Shown here: positions 11,948-19,643 of the stretch, in pieces
Numbering within the stretch: the first letter of the stretch is position 1
How the letters are laid out: the number at the start of each line of letters is the position of its first letter
DNA from: Leifsonia sp. Root4
GTDB lineage: Bacteria > Actinomycetota > Actinomycetes > Actinomycetales > Microbacteriaceae
Assembly (NCBI RefSeq): GCF_001425085.1
Contig: NZ_LMDN01000003.1
Span: 714,341-778,340 of the forward strand
Reading direction: 5' to 3'
Length of the DNA: 64,000 bases
Made by a program: the position numbers and the translations under genes
Notes under the pieces: generated by a model
The model's database searches: none
What the model was told of the DNA's origin: nothing
Seen by the model: the letters and a program-made list of their open reading frames with translations, nothing else

Positions 11948-12568
11948 CGGACGCCCACCGACAGTGCGCTCGGCCAGCACCCGCATCCAGAGGTCATCGA
12001 CCTGGCTCATCGTGTGGGCGAGGCTCTCGTCGGTGTCGATCACGACATCGGCGACGGCGCGTCGCTCCTCGTCGCTGGCCTGGGAATCAACGCGGGCGTT
12101 CGCGTGCGCGGGGTCGAGGCCCCGCTCCTCGACCAGCCGGGCGACCCGCGTCTTCTTCGGCGCCTCCACCACGACGATGAGGTCGAATGGCTCTGTGGCG
12201 CGCCCGGCCTCCACGAGCAGTGGGATGTCCTGGACCACGATGGCGTCCGGGTCGGCTGCTGCGGCCTCGGCCTTGAGCTTCTCGCCCAGCTCGCGAACCG
12301 CCGGGTGCACGATGGCGTTCAGCCTGGCCCGCGCGTCGTCGTCGTGGAAGATCACGGCGCCGAGCTTCTCGCGGTCCAGCGAGCCGTCGGCGTGCAGGAC
12401 ACCGTCGCCGAACTCCTCGCGGATGCGGGCGAGCGCCGGCGTACCCTGCTCGACGACCTTGCGGGCGAGGACGTCCGAGTCGATCAGGATCGCGCCATGT
12501 TGAACGAGACGGCGGGCGACCGTCGATTTACCCGAGGCGATGCCGCCCGTCAATCCGATGAGATACAC
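11945..12568 (-). CDS. coaE: dephospho-CoA kinase
   Basis: Last step of coenzyme A synthesis, phosphorylating the ribose 3'-OH of dephospho-CoA. The 207-residue protein begins MYLIGLTGGIASGKSTVARR with a P-loop at residues 8-15, followed by DSDVLAR near 30, the conserved HPAVR near 88, and VVQDIPLLVEAG near 112. The length is close to the family norm of about 200. The GTG start at 12568 is preceded by TAGACT-N6, supporting a leaderless start. It lies directly upstream of uvrB. Confidence 0.95.
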   Translation of the reverse strand: MYLIGLTGGIASGKSTVARRLVQHGAILIDSDVLARKVVEQGTPALARIREEFGDGVLHADGSLDREKLGAVIFHDDDARARLNAIVHPAVRELGEKLKAEAAAADPDAIVVQDIPLLVEAGRATEPFDLIVVVEAPKKTRVARLVEERGLDPAHANARVDSQASDEERRAVADVVIDTDESLAHTMSQVDDLWMRVLAERTVGGRP

Positions 12569-12574
12569 AGTCAG

Positions 12575-12580
12575 AGTCTA
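12575..12580 (-). promoter_or_regulatory. leaderless -10 element of coaE
   Basis: TAGACT, then CTGACT, then the GTG of coaE. The box overlaps a TCTAGA palindrome, so the complementary strand also shows a TAGACG near-match that could serve the divergent DUF4126 gene. Confidence 0.55.
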
Positions 12581-12619
12581 GACGTGCCGGGCAGCGGGCA
12601 TCCATGTCAGACTCGGCAC

Positions 12620-13228
12620 ATGCTCGAGTTCCTCACCGGAAGCGCTCTGGCCGCATCCGCCGGCCTGAATGCCTACATCCCGCTGCTTCTCATCGGGCTC
12701 GGCTCGCGCTTCACCGGCCTGATCGAGCTGCCGCCGAACTGGGTTTGGCTGCAGAACGAGTGGGTGCTCGGCATCCTCGCCGTGCTCCTCGTGCTCGAGA
12801 TCCTGGCGGACAAGGTGCCGGGGGTCGACTCGGTGAACGACATCGTCCAGACCGTCGTCCGGCCGACATCCGGTGGTCTCGCCTTCGGCTCCGGCAGCTC
12901 GGCGACGACGGTCGCCATCACCGATCCGGCCGCATTCTTCAGCTCGAATCAGTGGGTGCCGATCGTGATCGGCGCCGTGATCGCCCTGGCCGTGCACCTG
13001 GCGAAGCTCAGCGTGCGGCCTGTCGCCAATGCGCTCACGGCCGGTCTCGCCGCGCCCGTTCTCAGTACCGCGGAGGATGTCAGCAGCGTCGTGATCTCCG
13101 TGCTCGCGATTCTGGCCCCCGTCCTCGCGCTGCTCGCGATGATCGGCGGCGTTGTACTGCTCGCACGCTGGATCGCCCGGCTCAGGCGCACTCGCCGAGC
13201 CACGGTGCAGCAAGCCAGCTCTCCGTAA
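12620..13228 (+). CDS. DUF4126 family membrane protein
   Basis: A 202-residue integral membrane protein resembling the DUF4126 family, whose function is unknown. The N-terminus LEFLTGSALAASAGLNAYIPLLLIGL carries the conserved small-residue LNAYIP segment. About five hydrophobic stretches are visible (near residues 8-27, 45-60, 112-128, 150-165 and 168-190), and a central polar segment contains ADKVPGVDSVNDIVQTVVRPTSGG. The ATG at 12620 was chosen because the family-like sequence begins there; the much longer upstream frame is antisense to coaE and uvrB. The gene is divergent from coaE, and its 3' end overlaps the converging methyltransferase by 47 bp. Confidence 0.85.
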   Translation: MLEFLTGSALAASAGLNAYIPLLLIGLGSRFTGLIELPPNWVWLQNEWVLGILAVLLVLEILADKVPGVDSVNDIVQTVVRPTSGGLAFGSGSSATTVAITDPAAFFSSNQWVPIVIGAVIALAVHLAKLSVRPVANALTAGLAAPVLSTAEDVSSVVISVLAILAPVLALLAMIGGVVLLARWIARLRRTRRATVQQASSP

Positions 13229-13934
13229 CGTAGGGGAGCAGAATCGTCGCGGCCCGTGTCTCCGGGTGCGCATCCAGCACGGCCTCGATCCGCGCGATCA
13301 TGGCGGCCCGCTCCGACTCACCCGCGACCAGGTAGTAGCTGCGCGTCGTCGCGAGCTTCAGGATGCCGGCCCGGTCCGTGCGCTGGGTCCAGCGCTCGAC
13401 CTTCCGCCCGAGGACCGTCATGCCGGCGCCCAGCGTCGGCACGAAGGCGGTGCCGTTCAGATCGGCGTTCATCGCCGTCGACAGCGCCGCCACCCAGGGA
13501 ATGCTGTCGTCGCGGCTGTTCCAGATCAGCCCGAGTCTGCCCCCTGGTCGCAGCACCCGGACCACCTCGCGCGTCGCGAGCTCCTCGTCCATCCAGTGCC
13601 AGGCCTGGGCGACCGTCACCAGGTCGACGCTGGCGGCCGGCAGCGGGATCTGCTCGCCGCTGCCGACGATGGTCGTGAGTTGCGGCATCCGCTCGGCGGC
13701 GACGCGCAGCATGTCGGCGGAGGGATCGACAGCGGTGACCCTGTCGCCGAGCGCGAGCAGGGCGGCGCTCAACTTGCCCGTCCCGGCCGCGAGGTCGAGA
13801 ACATCCTGCGGGGCGGATGCCGCACCGCGGAGCCACCGAACGCTCTGCTCCGGGTAGCCGGGGCGGTGTCGGTCGTAGCCGTCGGCGCCGTGCTGGAAGG
13901 ACTCTGCGTGCTGCTGGAGGCGTCCGATCTGCAT
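13182..13934 (-). CDS. class I SAM-dependent methyltransferase (methyltransf_11 type)
   Basis: A 250-residue Rossmann-fold methyltransferase. Motif I VLDLAAGTGKLSAALL lies near residue 45, the acidic end of strand 2 is VTAVDPSADML near 67, and post-I motifs SVDLVTVAQAWHWMDEE and VLRPGGRLGLIWNSRDD follow. The AWHWMD pattern is common in a family of small-molecule methyltransferases, but the substrate cannot be told. The ATG at 13934 is preceded by TAGGCT-N6, suggesting leaderless expression from its own promoter. The last 47 bp overlap the converging DUF4126 gene. Confidence 0.88.
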   Translation of the reverse strand: MQIGRLQQHAESFQHGADGYDRHRPGYPEQSVRWLRGAASAPQDVLDLAAGTGKLSAALLALGDRVTAVDPSADMLRVAAERMPQLTTIVGSGEQIPLPAASVDLVTVAQAWHWMDEELATREVVRVLRPGGRLGLIWNSRDDSIPWVAALSTAMNADLNGTAFVPTLGAGMTVLGRKVERWTQRTDRAGILKLATTRSYYLVAGESERAAMIARIEAVLDAHPETRAATILLPYVTESWLAAPWLGECA

Positions 13935-13940
13935 GGGACC

Positions 13941-13946
13941 AGCCTA
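13941..13946 (-). promoter_or_regulatory. leaderless -10 element of the methyltransferase gene
   Basis: TAGGCT, then GGTCCC, then the ATG at 13934. Same spacing as the uvrA, uvrB and coaE promoters. Confidence 0.5.
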
Positions 13947-13980
13947 GGCACGGCCGGCGGTCGCTGCGACGGGTCAACGA

Positions 13981-14016
13981 CGAAACGGGCCGGTCCAGAA
14001 GGACCGACCCGTTTCG
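13981..14016 (-). terminator. hairpin terminator after rpsA
   Basis: Outer arms CGAAACGGG and CCCGTTTCG (9 bp) plus inner arms GGTCC and GGACC around an AGAA loop, separated by a 2-nt internal bulge. It lies 43 bp beyond the rpsA stop and before the methyltransferase promoter. No U-tract follows. Confidence 0.7.
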
Positions 14017-14059
14017 CTGCGTTCAACCCCGCGTTGCGGCGTGGTGAGCGCTGGTGATG

Positions 14060-15514
14060 CTAGTTGCCGCCAGAGAGCTTCTCGCGCAGTGCGGCGAGGG
14101 ACTCGTCATCGGCAAGCGTGCCACCGGTGGCGGACTCGCTCGAGAAGGTGGAACCGGCCGCAGCGGCTTCGCCGGCAACGGCAGCCTCTTCGTTCGCGGT
14201 TGCAACCTGCTTCTTGTGGGCCTCCCAGCGAGCCTGGGCGGCAGCGTACTGCTGCTCCCACACCTCGCGCTGGGTGTCGAAGCCCTCGCGCCACTCGTTC
14301 GTCTCCGGGTCGAAGCCCTCGGGGAACTTGTAGTTGCCCTGGTCGTCGTACTCGGTGAGCATGCCGTAGAGGGCCGGGTCGAACTCGGTGCCCTCGGGGT
14401 CGACGTTCTCGTTGGCCTGCTTGAGGCTCAGCGAGATGCGGCGACGCTCGAGGTCGATGTCGATGACCTTGACGAAGACCTCGTCGCCGACCGAAACGAC
14501 CTGCTCAGCAAGCTCAACGTGCTTGCCGGAGAGCTCGGAGATGTGAACGAGGCCCTCGATGCCCTCTGCAACGCGAACGAACGCGCCGAAGGGGACGAGC
14601 TTCGTGACCTTGCCCGGTGCAACCTGGCCGATGGCGTGGGTGCGGGCGAAGACCTGCCACGGGTCCTCCTGCGTTGCCTTGAGCGACAGCGACACGCGCT
14701 CGCGCTCGAGGTCAACCTCGAGGATCTCGACGGTGACTTCCTGGCCAACCTCAACAACCTCGCTGGCGTGCTCGATGTGCTTCCAGCTGAGCTCGGAGAC
14801 GTGCACGAGGCCGTCAACGCCGCCGAGGTCGACGAACGCACCGAAGTTGACGATCGAGGAGACGACGCCCTTGCGGACCTGGCCCTTCTGAAGGTTGTTC
14901 AGGAAGGTGGTGCGGCTCTCAGACTGAGTCTGCTCAAGCAGGGCGCGACGCGAAAGCACAACGTTGTTGCGGTTCTTGTCGAGCTCGAGGATCTTGGCCT
15001 CGATCTCCTGGCCGAGGTACGGCGTGAGGTCGCGGACGCGGCGAAGCTCGATGAGCGAAGCCGGGAGGAAGCCACGGAGTCCGATGTCAACGATGAGGCC
15101 ACCCTTGACGACCTCGATGACCGAACCGGTGACAACGCCATCGGCGTCCTTGATCTTCTCAACGTCGCCCCACGCACGCTCGTACTGTGCGCGCTTCTTG
15201 GACAGGATGAGACGACCTTCCTTGTCCTCCTTCTGGAGAACGAGGGCCTCGACGGTGTCGCCAACGTTGACGACCTCGCTGGGGTCAACGTCGTGCTTGA
15301 TGGACAGCTCACGCGAGGGAATGACACCCTCGGTCTTGTAGCCCACGTCGAGGAGAACCTCGTCGCGGTCGATCTTCACAACGGTGCCCTCGATGAGGTC
15401 ACCGTCGTTGAAGAACTTCAGAGTCTTTTCGACCGCGGCGAGGAAGTCTTCAGCAGATCCGATGTCATTGATGGCGACCTGCTTGGGTGCCTTGGCGGTC
15501 GTTACGATTGTCAT
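14060..15514 (-). CDS. rpsA: 30S ribosomal protein S1
   Basis: RNA-binding ribosomal protein that helps mRNA docking. The 484-residue product has four S1 repeats, roughly residues 32-105, 120-190, 205-275 and 290-362, each with the hallmark G-x-V and GAFV/GxxGLVHxSELS patterns, then an acidic C-terminal tail. Length and repeat number fit actinobacterial S1 proteins rather than the six-repeat proteobacterial form. The ATG at 15514 gives the expected MTIVTTAKAPKQVAIND start; the 12 codons upstream look non-coding. GGAG lies 11 nt before the start. A leader of about 100 nt follows a TAAGCT box. Confidence 0.97.
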   Translation of the reverse strand: MTIVTTAKAPKQVAINDIGSAEDFLAAVEKTLKFFNDGDLIEGTVVKIDRDEVLLDVGYKTEGVIPSRELSIKHDVDPSEVVNVGDTVEALVLQKEDKEGRLILSKKRAQYERAWGDVEKIKDADGVVTGSVIEVVKGGLIVDIGLRGFLPASLIELRRVRDLTPYLGQEIEAKILELDKNRNNVVLSRRALLEQTQSESRTTFLNNLQKGQVRKGVVSSIVNFGAFVDLGGVDGLVHVSELSWKHIEHASEVVEVGQEVTVEILEVDLERERVSLSLKATQEDPWQVFARTHAIGQVAPGKVTKLVPFGAFVRVAEGIEGLVHISELSGKHVELAEQVVSVGDEVFVKVIDIDLERRRISLSLKQANENVDPEGTEFDPALYGMLTEYDDQGNYKFPEGFDPETNEWREGFDTQREVWEQQYAAAQARWEAHKKQVATANEEAAVAGEAAAAGSTFSSESATGGTLADDESLAALREKLSGGN

Positions 15515-15594
15515 GTAGTAGATGCTCCAGTACGGACAAGTTCGGGCCACTCACAGCGGTAGAGCTGAATGGGATACTGCGAGGGGCATACGGA

Positions 15595-15625
15595 TAGATC
15601 GTCACAAACGTGACGTTCTAGCTTA
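15595..15625 (-). promoter_or_regulatory. rpsA promoter region with inverted repeat
   Basis: On the minus strand a TAAGCT box (15620-15625, TANNNT form) is followed by the short palindrome CGTCAC-GTTT-GTGACG. The palindrome falls at the expected start of the transcript, so it could be an operator or a 5' stem-loop. Its orientation, GTCAC before GTGAC, is opposite to a CRP/GlxR-type TGTGA-N6-TCACA site. Confidence 0.4.
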
Positions 15626-15643
15626 GCCGTTTCCCCGCTGCAG

Positions 15644-16687
15644 CTACAAGTCGAAGCTGAGGTCTGACAGGTCGATGCCAGCCAGATCGATTCCGTCGAG
15701 CAGCGACACGTCGAGCTCGGCGATGTTCAGCCCGAAATCGACGATGAGATGCGCGGTGTGCAGGACGTCCAGCAGGTCCAGCACATCGAGTGGGTCGAGC
15801 CTCCCCGATTCCGCGAGCTCCCTGTGCTCGGTCTCCAGCACCCTCGCCCACTCCCGCTCCTGACCGAACAGCACCGCATACGGCAACAGCTTCTCATTCA
15901 GCACGAACGCCTCCAGCCGCCCATCCGGGGTGTCGATTCCGTGCCGCAGCGCACCATCGGGCGATTGCAGGAAGCGCAGCCGATCGGCCTCGGCCAGTTC
16001 GATGTAGTCGCGGAGGCCGGCCAGGTGATCGCGCAGCTCGAAGGATGCGGGCGAGACGCTGCGCCACTCGGCAGGCATGGCCCCGATCGCCGTGACCGTC
16101 ATGGCGGCGGCCGGCAGGCTCAGAAGCAGCCACAGCCCGGTCCCTGGCCCGACGAGCGCAGCGATCACGAAAATGATGAGGCCGAGAACGGCGACAAGGC
16201 GCAGCACGATCGCCGGCCAGCGTCGCAGCGGTCCGACCAGTCCTGCCTGTTCGAGGCGACGGGCAACGCCCTGCCGCACGCTCCGGAGCGCCCGGCCGAG
16301 CTTCGCGTCGCGCCGCAGCACACGACGCACGCGTTTCGACGAGCGAGACGCGCCGAAGAGGGTGACGAGCAGTTCGTGCTGTTCCGCGTCCAGCGGCGGA
16401 CCGTCGAGCAGCTCGATCCGCAGCGCGCCCCTCGCCTCCGTCTGTGCTCGGCCGGCGTCCGGGGCGATGAAGCGGATGTTCCGCCGCACGGCGAGGTTCA
16501 CCAGCTCGGCCGCGACGGCCCGCTTCTCCGTGCGGTCGAGCACGGCGGCGGTGAGCAGATTCATGCCGCTGGGAGCGCTGTACTGCGCAATGCGGCCAGG
16601 CCGCCGCCGCAGATCGAACCGCACCAGGAGCGCGGCGGTCGCGGTGGCAGCCAGCAGAACGAGGCAGATCAGGGCGACGCCGTTCAT
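15644..16687 (-). CDS. DUF2207-like C-terminal membrane protein
   Basis: A 347-residue membrane protein of unknown function. It begins MNGVALICLVLLAATATAALL, a transmembrane segment, then a soluble part with RPGRIAQYSAPSGMNLLTAAVLDRTEKRAVAAELVNLAVR (residues about 29-68), which resembles the C-terminal module of DUF2207 proteins. Two more hydrophobic segments lie near residues 165-205, and the tail is rich in Leu and Asp (DPLDVLDLLDVL). The N-terminal beta domain of full DUF2207 proteins is absent. The start overlaps the epimerase stop as ATGA, implying translational coupling. Family assignment is by eye. Confidence 0.65.
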   Translation of the reverse strand: MNGVALICLVLLAATATAALLVRFDLRRRPGRIAQYSAPSGMNLLTAAVLDRTEKRAVAAELVNLAVRRNIRFIAPDAGRAQTEARGALRIELLDGPPLDAEQHELLVTLFGASRSSKRVRRVLRRDAKLGRALRSVRQGVARRLEQAGLVGPLRRWPAIVLRLVAVLGLIIFVIAALVGPGTGLWLLLSLPAAAMTVTAIGAMPAEWRSVSPASFELRDHLAGLRDYIELAEADRLRFLQSPDGALRHGIDTPDGRLEAFVLNEKLLPYAVLFGQEREWARVLETEHRELAESGRLDPLDVLDLLDVLHTAHLIVDFGLNIAELDVSLLDGIDLAGIDLSDLSFDL

Positions 16688-17649
16688 CGCGGCTGCCGCT
16701 CGGCGACGATTGCGCGGATCGCCGGCTCGAGCTCTGGGTACGCGAACTCGTAGCCGTGCTGCTGCAGCCGCTCCGGCAGCACCCAGCGGCTCTTCAGCAC
16801 GAGTTCGGTCTCGGTGCGGATCGCCGCCGAGCCGAGCTCCAGCATCCACCGGCTGGTCGGCAGCCCGAACGGCGCACCGACGATGCGGCGAAGCGCCAGC
16901 ATCACGGTGGCGTTGTCGCTCACCGCCGGGGCCGAGACGTTCACGACGCCGTCGATCTCCGGATGCCGTTCCACGAAGTCGATGGCGCCCGCAACGTCAT
17001 CGATGTGCACCCAGCTGAATTTCTGGCGGCCCGCCGTGTGACGGTTCTCGTGGAACGTTCCGGCGGCCCTGCGCTTCGCCGTGGCCGGCCACCGCCCGTC
17101 GTGCTGCGCCCCGCCGAGTCCGAATCGGGCCAGGTTCACCAGCGGGATGAGTGCGCTGCCGTCCCCGAGCACGATCGCCATGCGCAGCGCGACCCGTCGC
17201 GTGTTCGGCAGCTCCGCGGCGAAGAAGGCGCGCTCCCATGTCGTGGCGATCGACACGGAGAAGCCGGTTCCGATCTCTCCCCCGGTCTCCGTCATGGGCC
17301 GGTCGTCGGCGTGACGGTAGATCGTCGCGGTCGAGGAGTTGACCCAGAGCGTCGGCGGCCGCACGCAGGCCGCGACCGCCTCGCAGAGTTCCCGCGTCGT
17401 CTCGACCCGTGAACGGAGGATCTCGGCGCGGTTGACGGCCGTGTAGCGGCAGTTGACGCTCTTGCCGGCCAGGTTGATGAGCAGATCGGCGCCGTCCAGC
17501 AGCGCGGCGATCGCCGCGGCGTCGCCCCATGCGGCATCCGCCCCGCTGCGCCCGATCGTCGCCACGTGATCGCCGGCGGCGCGATACTTCGCGCTGAGGT
17601 ACTGCCCGATGAAGCCGGAAGCCCCCGCGATGACGACACGCCTGCTCAT
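16684..17649 (-). CDS. TIGR01777 family NAD(P)-dependent epimerase (YfcH-like)
   Basis: A short-chain/extended NAD(P)-binding protein of 321 residues. The nucleotide-binding glycine motif GASGFIGQYLS lies at residues 8-18, with LINLAGKSVNCRYT near 57, a feature of the TIGR01777 group, WVNSSTATIY near 103, and the C-terminal DUF1731-like region VNVSAPAVSDNATVMLALRRIVGAPFGLP. The substrate is unknown for the family. GGGACGGGGAGCG precedes the ATG. The gene overlaps the following membrane protein gene by 4 bp. Its promoter is likely the TAGGCT box at 17704. Confidence 0.85.
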   Translation of the reverse strand: MSRRVVIAGASGFIGQYLSAKYRAAGDHVATIGRSGADAAWGDAAAIAALLDGADLLINLAGKSVNCRYTAVNRAEILRSRVETTRELCEAVAACVRPPTLWVNSSTATIYRHADDRPMTETGGEIGTGFSVSIATTWERAFFAAELPNTRRVALRMAIVLGDGSALIPLVNLARFGLGGAQHDGRWPATAKRRAAGTFHENRHTAGRQKFSWVHIDDVAGAIDFVERHPEIDGVVNVSAPAVSDNATVMLALRRIVGAPFGLPTSRWMLELGSAAIRTETELVLKSRWVLPERLQQHGYEFAYPELEPAIRAIVAERQPR

Positions 17650-17703
17650 CGCTCCCCGTCCCTCGAGCGGCTCTCGTAGTGGAACGAGCCCGAATACTCG
17701 TAG

Positions 17704-17709
17704 AGCCTA
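17704..17709 (-). promoter_or_regulatory. -10 element of the epimerase promoter
   Basis: TAGGCT on the minus strand, 55 nt before the epimerase start codon. It would give a leader of roughly 45-50 nt carrying the GGGGAG ribosome site. Confidence 0.4.
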
Positions 17710-17769
17710 CCGAGCAGCGGCGCACTCAGTTCCACGACACGATGCCATCGCAACCGCTTCGACGGATCC

Positions 17770-17921
17770 GCTCAGGGCTTCGCGGGCGACGCTGCTCCTC
17801 CGTCGCGGCGCCGCTCGCTCGAGCCAACGTGCAGAGAAGCGCACCGCACCCAACGCCGGCCGCCAAAACCCCACGCTGGCTCGAGGGAGCAGCCGAGGAA
17901 CGAGGCCGCGACCGAAGCCGA
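17770..17921. repeat. palindromic dispersed repeat, copy E1
   Basis: First of five copies in the window. It begins GCTCAGGGCTTCG (17770-17782), continues through an arm ending in GAGCCAACGTG, and after a spacer has the opposing arm CACGCTGGCTCGAGGGAGC...CGACCGAAGCC with an imperfect outer end. Its arm order is reversed relative to copies E2-E5. It stops 3 bp before the DUF885 stop codon, so it would form the 3' end of that transcript. The 275-bp gap between DUF885 and the epimerase holds only this repeat and the epimerase promoter. Confidence 0.75.
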
Positions 17922-17924
17922 GTG

Positions 17925-19613
17925 TCAGGCGAGGAGGCTCGCCTTGAGTGTGTCGAGGCCGACACCGCCCAGGTCGAGCGCGCGCTTGTGGAACTCCTTG
18001 ATGTCGAAGCCGGCACCCGCGCGGGCGGCGGCGTCATCGCGCAGCTGCTCCCAGATGCGTTGCCCCACCTTGTACGACGGCGCCTGCCCCGGCCAGCCGA
18101 GGTAGCGGTTCACCTCGAATCGCACGAAGCCGTCGTTCATGTTGACATTCTCGCGAAGGAACTCGAATGCGTACTCCGCCGTCCACGCCCCGTTGCCGTC
18201 GGGCCGCTGCTTGCCGAGGTGCACGCCGATGTCGAGCACCACGCGCGCAGCGCGCATGCGCTGCCCGTCGAGCATGCCGAGGCGGTCGGCCGGGTCATCG
18301 AGGTAGCCGAGCTGTTCCATCAGCCGCTCCGCGTAGAGGGCCCAGCCCTCTGCGTGCCCGGAGGTGCCGGCGAGCTGCCTGCGCCAGGTGTTCAGCGTCG
18401 CCCGGTTGTAGACGGCCTGGCCGATCTGCAGGTGATGGCCCGGAACGCCCTCGTGGTACACGGTCGTGAGCTCGCGCCAGGTGTCGAACTCGGTGACGCC
18501 CTCCGGCACCGACCACCACATGCGGCCAGGCCGGGAGAAGTCGTCGGTGGGCTGCGTGTAGTAGATCCCACCCTCCTGCGTCGGCGCGATCATGCACTCC
18601 AGGGTGCGGATCTCCTCCGGAATGTCGAAGTGGCTGCGCCCGAGCTCGGCGACGGCCCGATCGCTCGTCTCCTGCATCCAGCGCTGCAGCGCCTCCGTGC
18701 CATGGAGCTTGCGGCTCTGGTCGGTGTCGAGGAAGGCGATGGCCTCCTCGACGGAGGCGCCGGCCTTGATCTCGTTGGCGATGCTCTTCTGCTCTGCGAC
18801 CATGCGGGCGAGCTCGTCGATACCCCACTCGTATGTCTCGTCGAGGTCGATCGTCGCGCCGAGGAAGTGCTCGGACTGCAGTGCGTAGATGTCACGGCCG
18901 ACGCCGTCGACGGGCGTTGCCGCATCCGCCAGCTCGTGCGCGAGGAAGTGGCTGAGCTTGTCGTAGGCGAGCAGGGACACACCGGCGCCGTCGCCGAGAT
19001 GCTTCGCCAGCGATGCCGGCAGCTCGCCCGATGCGAGCGAGGCACCCGCCGCGAACTCGGTGAAGAAGCCGTCGACGGCCGCGTACTTGGCTGTCTGGGC
19101 CGCCACCTCACGCACCTGGCGCACGGCGGGTGTGACACCGGCAGCGATACCGGCGCGCAGGGTCTCGATGTAGCCGTCGACCGCGGCCGGAACCGCGGCG
19201 AGACGCAAGCTGATCTGCTCCCAGTCCTCCACCGTCGCGGTGGGCATGAGGTCGAAGATCTCGCGGATCTCCTGGGCCGGCGATGCGATCACATTGACAT
19301 CTCGCAGCGGGAGCTGGGCATCGATGCTGCGCAACTGCAACGCGAGGGTGGCGCGCAGATCGGTCTTCGTGACCTCGTCGACCGCGTCGACGGGCGTCTC
19401 GGCGTCGAGCCGGCCGATCACCGTGCTGGCGGCGGCCGCCAGCTCGTCGTGGCCGGCCGGCGAGTAGTCGCCGAAGCGGCCGTTCCCCTCATTGCGGCCG
19501 ATGAAGGTGCCGATCGTCGGCTGTAGCGCGACCAGGGTGTCGACCCAGTCCTCGGCGATCTGATCGATCGTCGACGGCGTGCGTGCTTCGGTACTCATCT
19601 CGTGGCTTTCCAT
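17925..19613 (-). CDS. DUF885 family protein (putative metallo-hydrolase)
   Basis: A 562-residue protein of the DUF885 family, generally regarded as peptidase-like with little experimental support. The family hallmarks are present: TVYHEGVPGHHLQ near residue 395, resembling a zinc-binding HExxxxHH region, EGWALYAERLMEQLG near 425, and R-rich AARVVLDIGVHL near 460. There is no signal peptide, so it is presumably cytoplasmic. The start at 19613 has GGAGAGCCGGAGCT before the ATG; a second ATG five codons on is also possible. It lies 30 bp downstream of polA and may be co-transcribed. Confidence 0.85.
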   Translation of the reverse strand: MESHEMSTEARTPSTIDQIAEDWVDTLVALQPTIGTFIGRNEGNGRFGDYSPAGHDELAAAASTVIGRLDAETPVDAVDEVTKTDLRATLALQLRSIDAQLPLRDVNVIASPAQEIREIFDLMPTATVEDWEQISLRLAAVPAAVDGYIETLRAGIAAGVTPAVRQVREVAAQTAKYAAVDGFFTEFAAGASLASGELPASLAKHLGDGAGVSLLAYDKLSHFLAHELADAATPVDGVGRDIYALQSEHFLGATIDLDETYEWGIDELARMVAEQKSIANEIKAGASVEEAIAFLDTDQSRKLHGTEALQRWMQETSDRAVAELGRSHFDIPEEIRTLECMIAPTQEGGIYYTQPTDDFSRPGRMWWSVPEGVTEFDTWRELTTVYHEGVPGHHLQIGQAVYNRATLNTWRRQLAGTSGHAEGWALYAERLMEQLGYLDDPADRLGMLDGQRMRAARVVLDIGVHLGKQRPDGNGAWTAEYAFEFLRENVNMNDGFVRFEVNRYLGWPGQAPSYKVGQRIWEQLRDDAAARAGAGFDIKEFHKRALDLGGVGLDTLKASLLA

Positions 19614-19643
19614 AGCTCCGGCTCTCCGTGAAGTCTGTGCGGC

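Noticed and set aside
9878..13228. A 1116-codon open frame on the plus strand across uvrB and coaE
   Set aside because: It is the antisense shadow of uvrB and coaE caused by high third-position GC. Only its last 203 codons (from 12620) lie outside those genes and encode the DUF4126 protein.
15601..15616. CGTCAC-GTTT-GTGACG upstream of rpsA as a CRP/GlxR site
   Set aside because: The half-sites are in the opposite order and the spacing is too short for TGTGA-N6-TCACA. Kept only as an unexplained inverted repeat.
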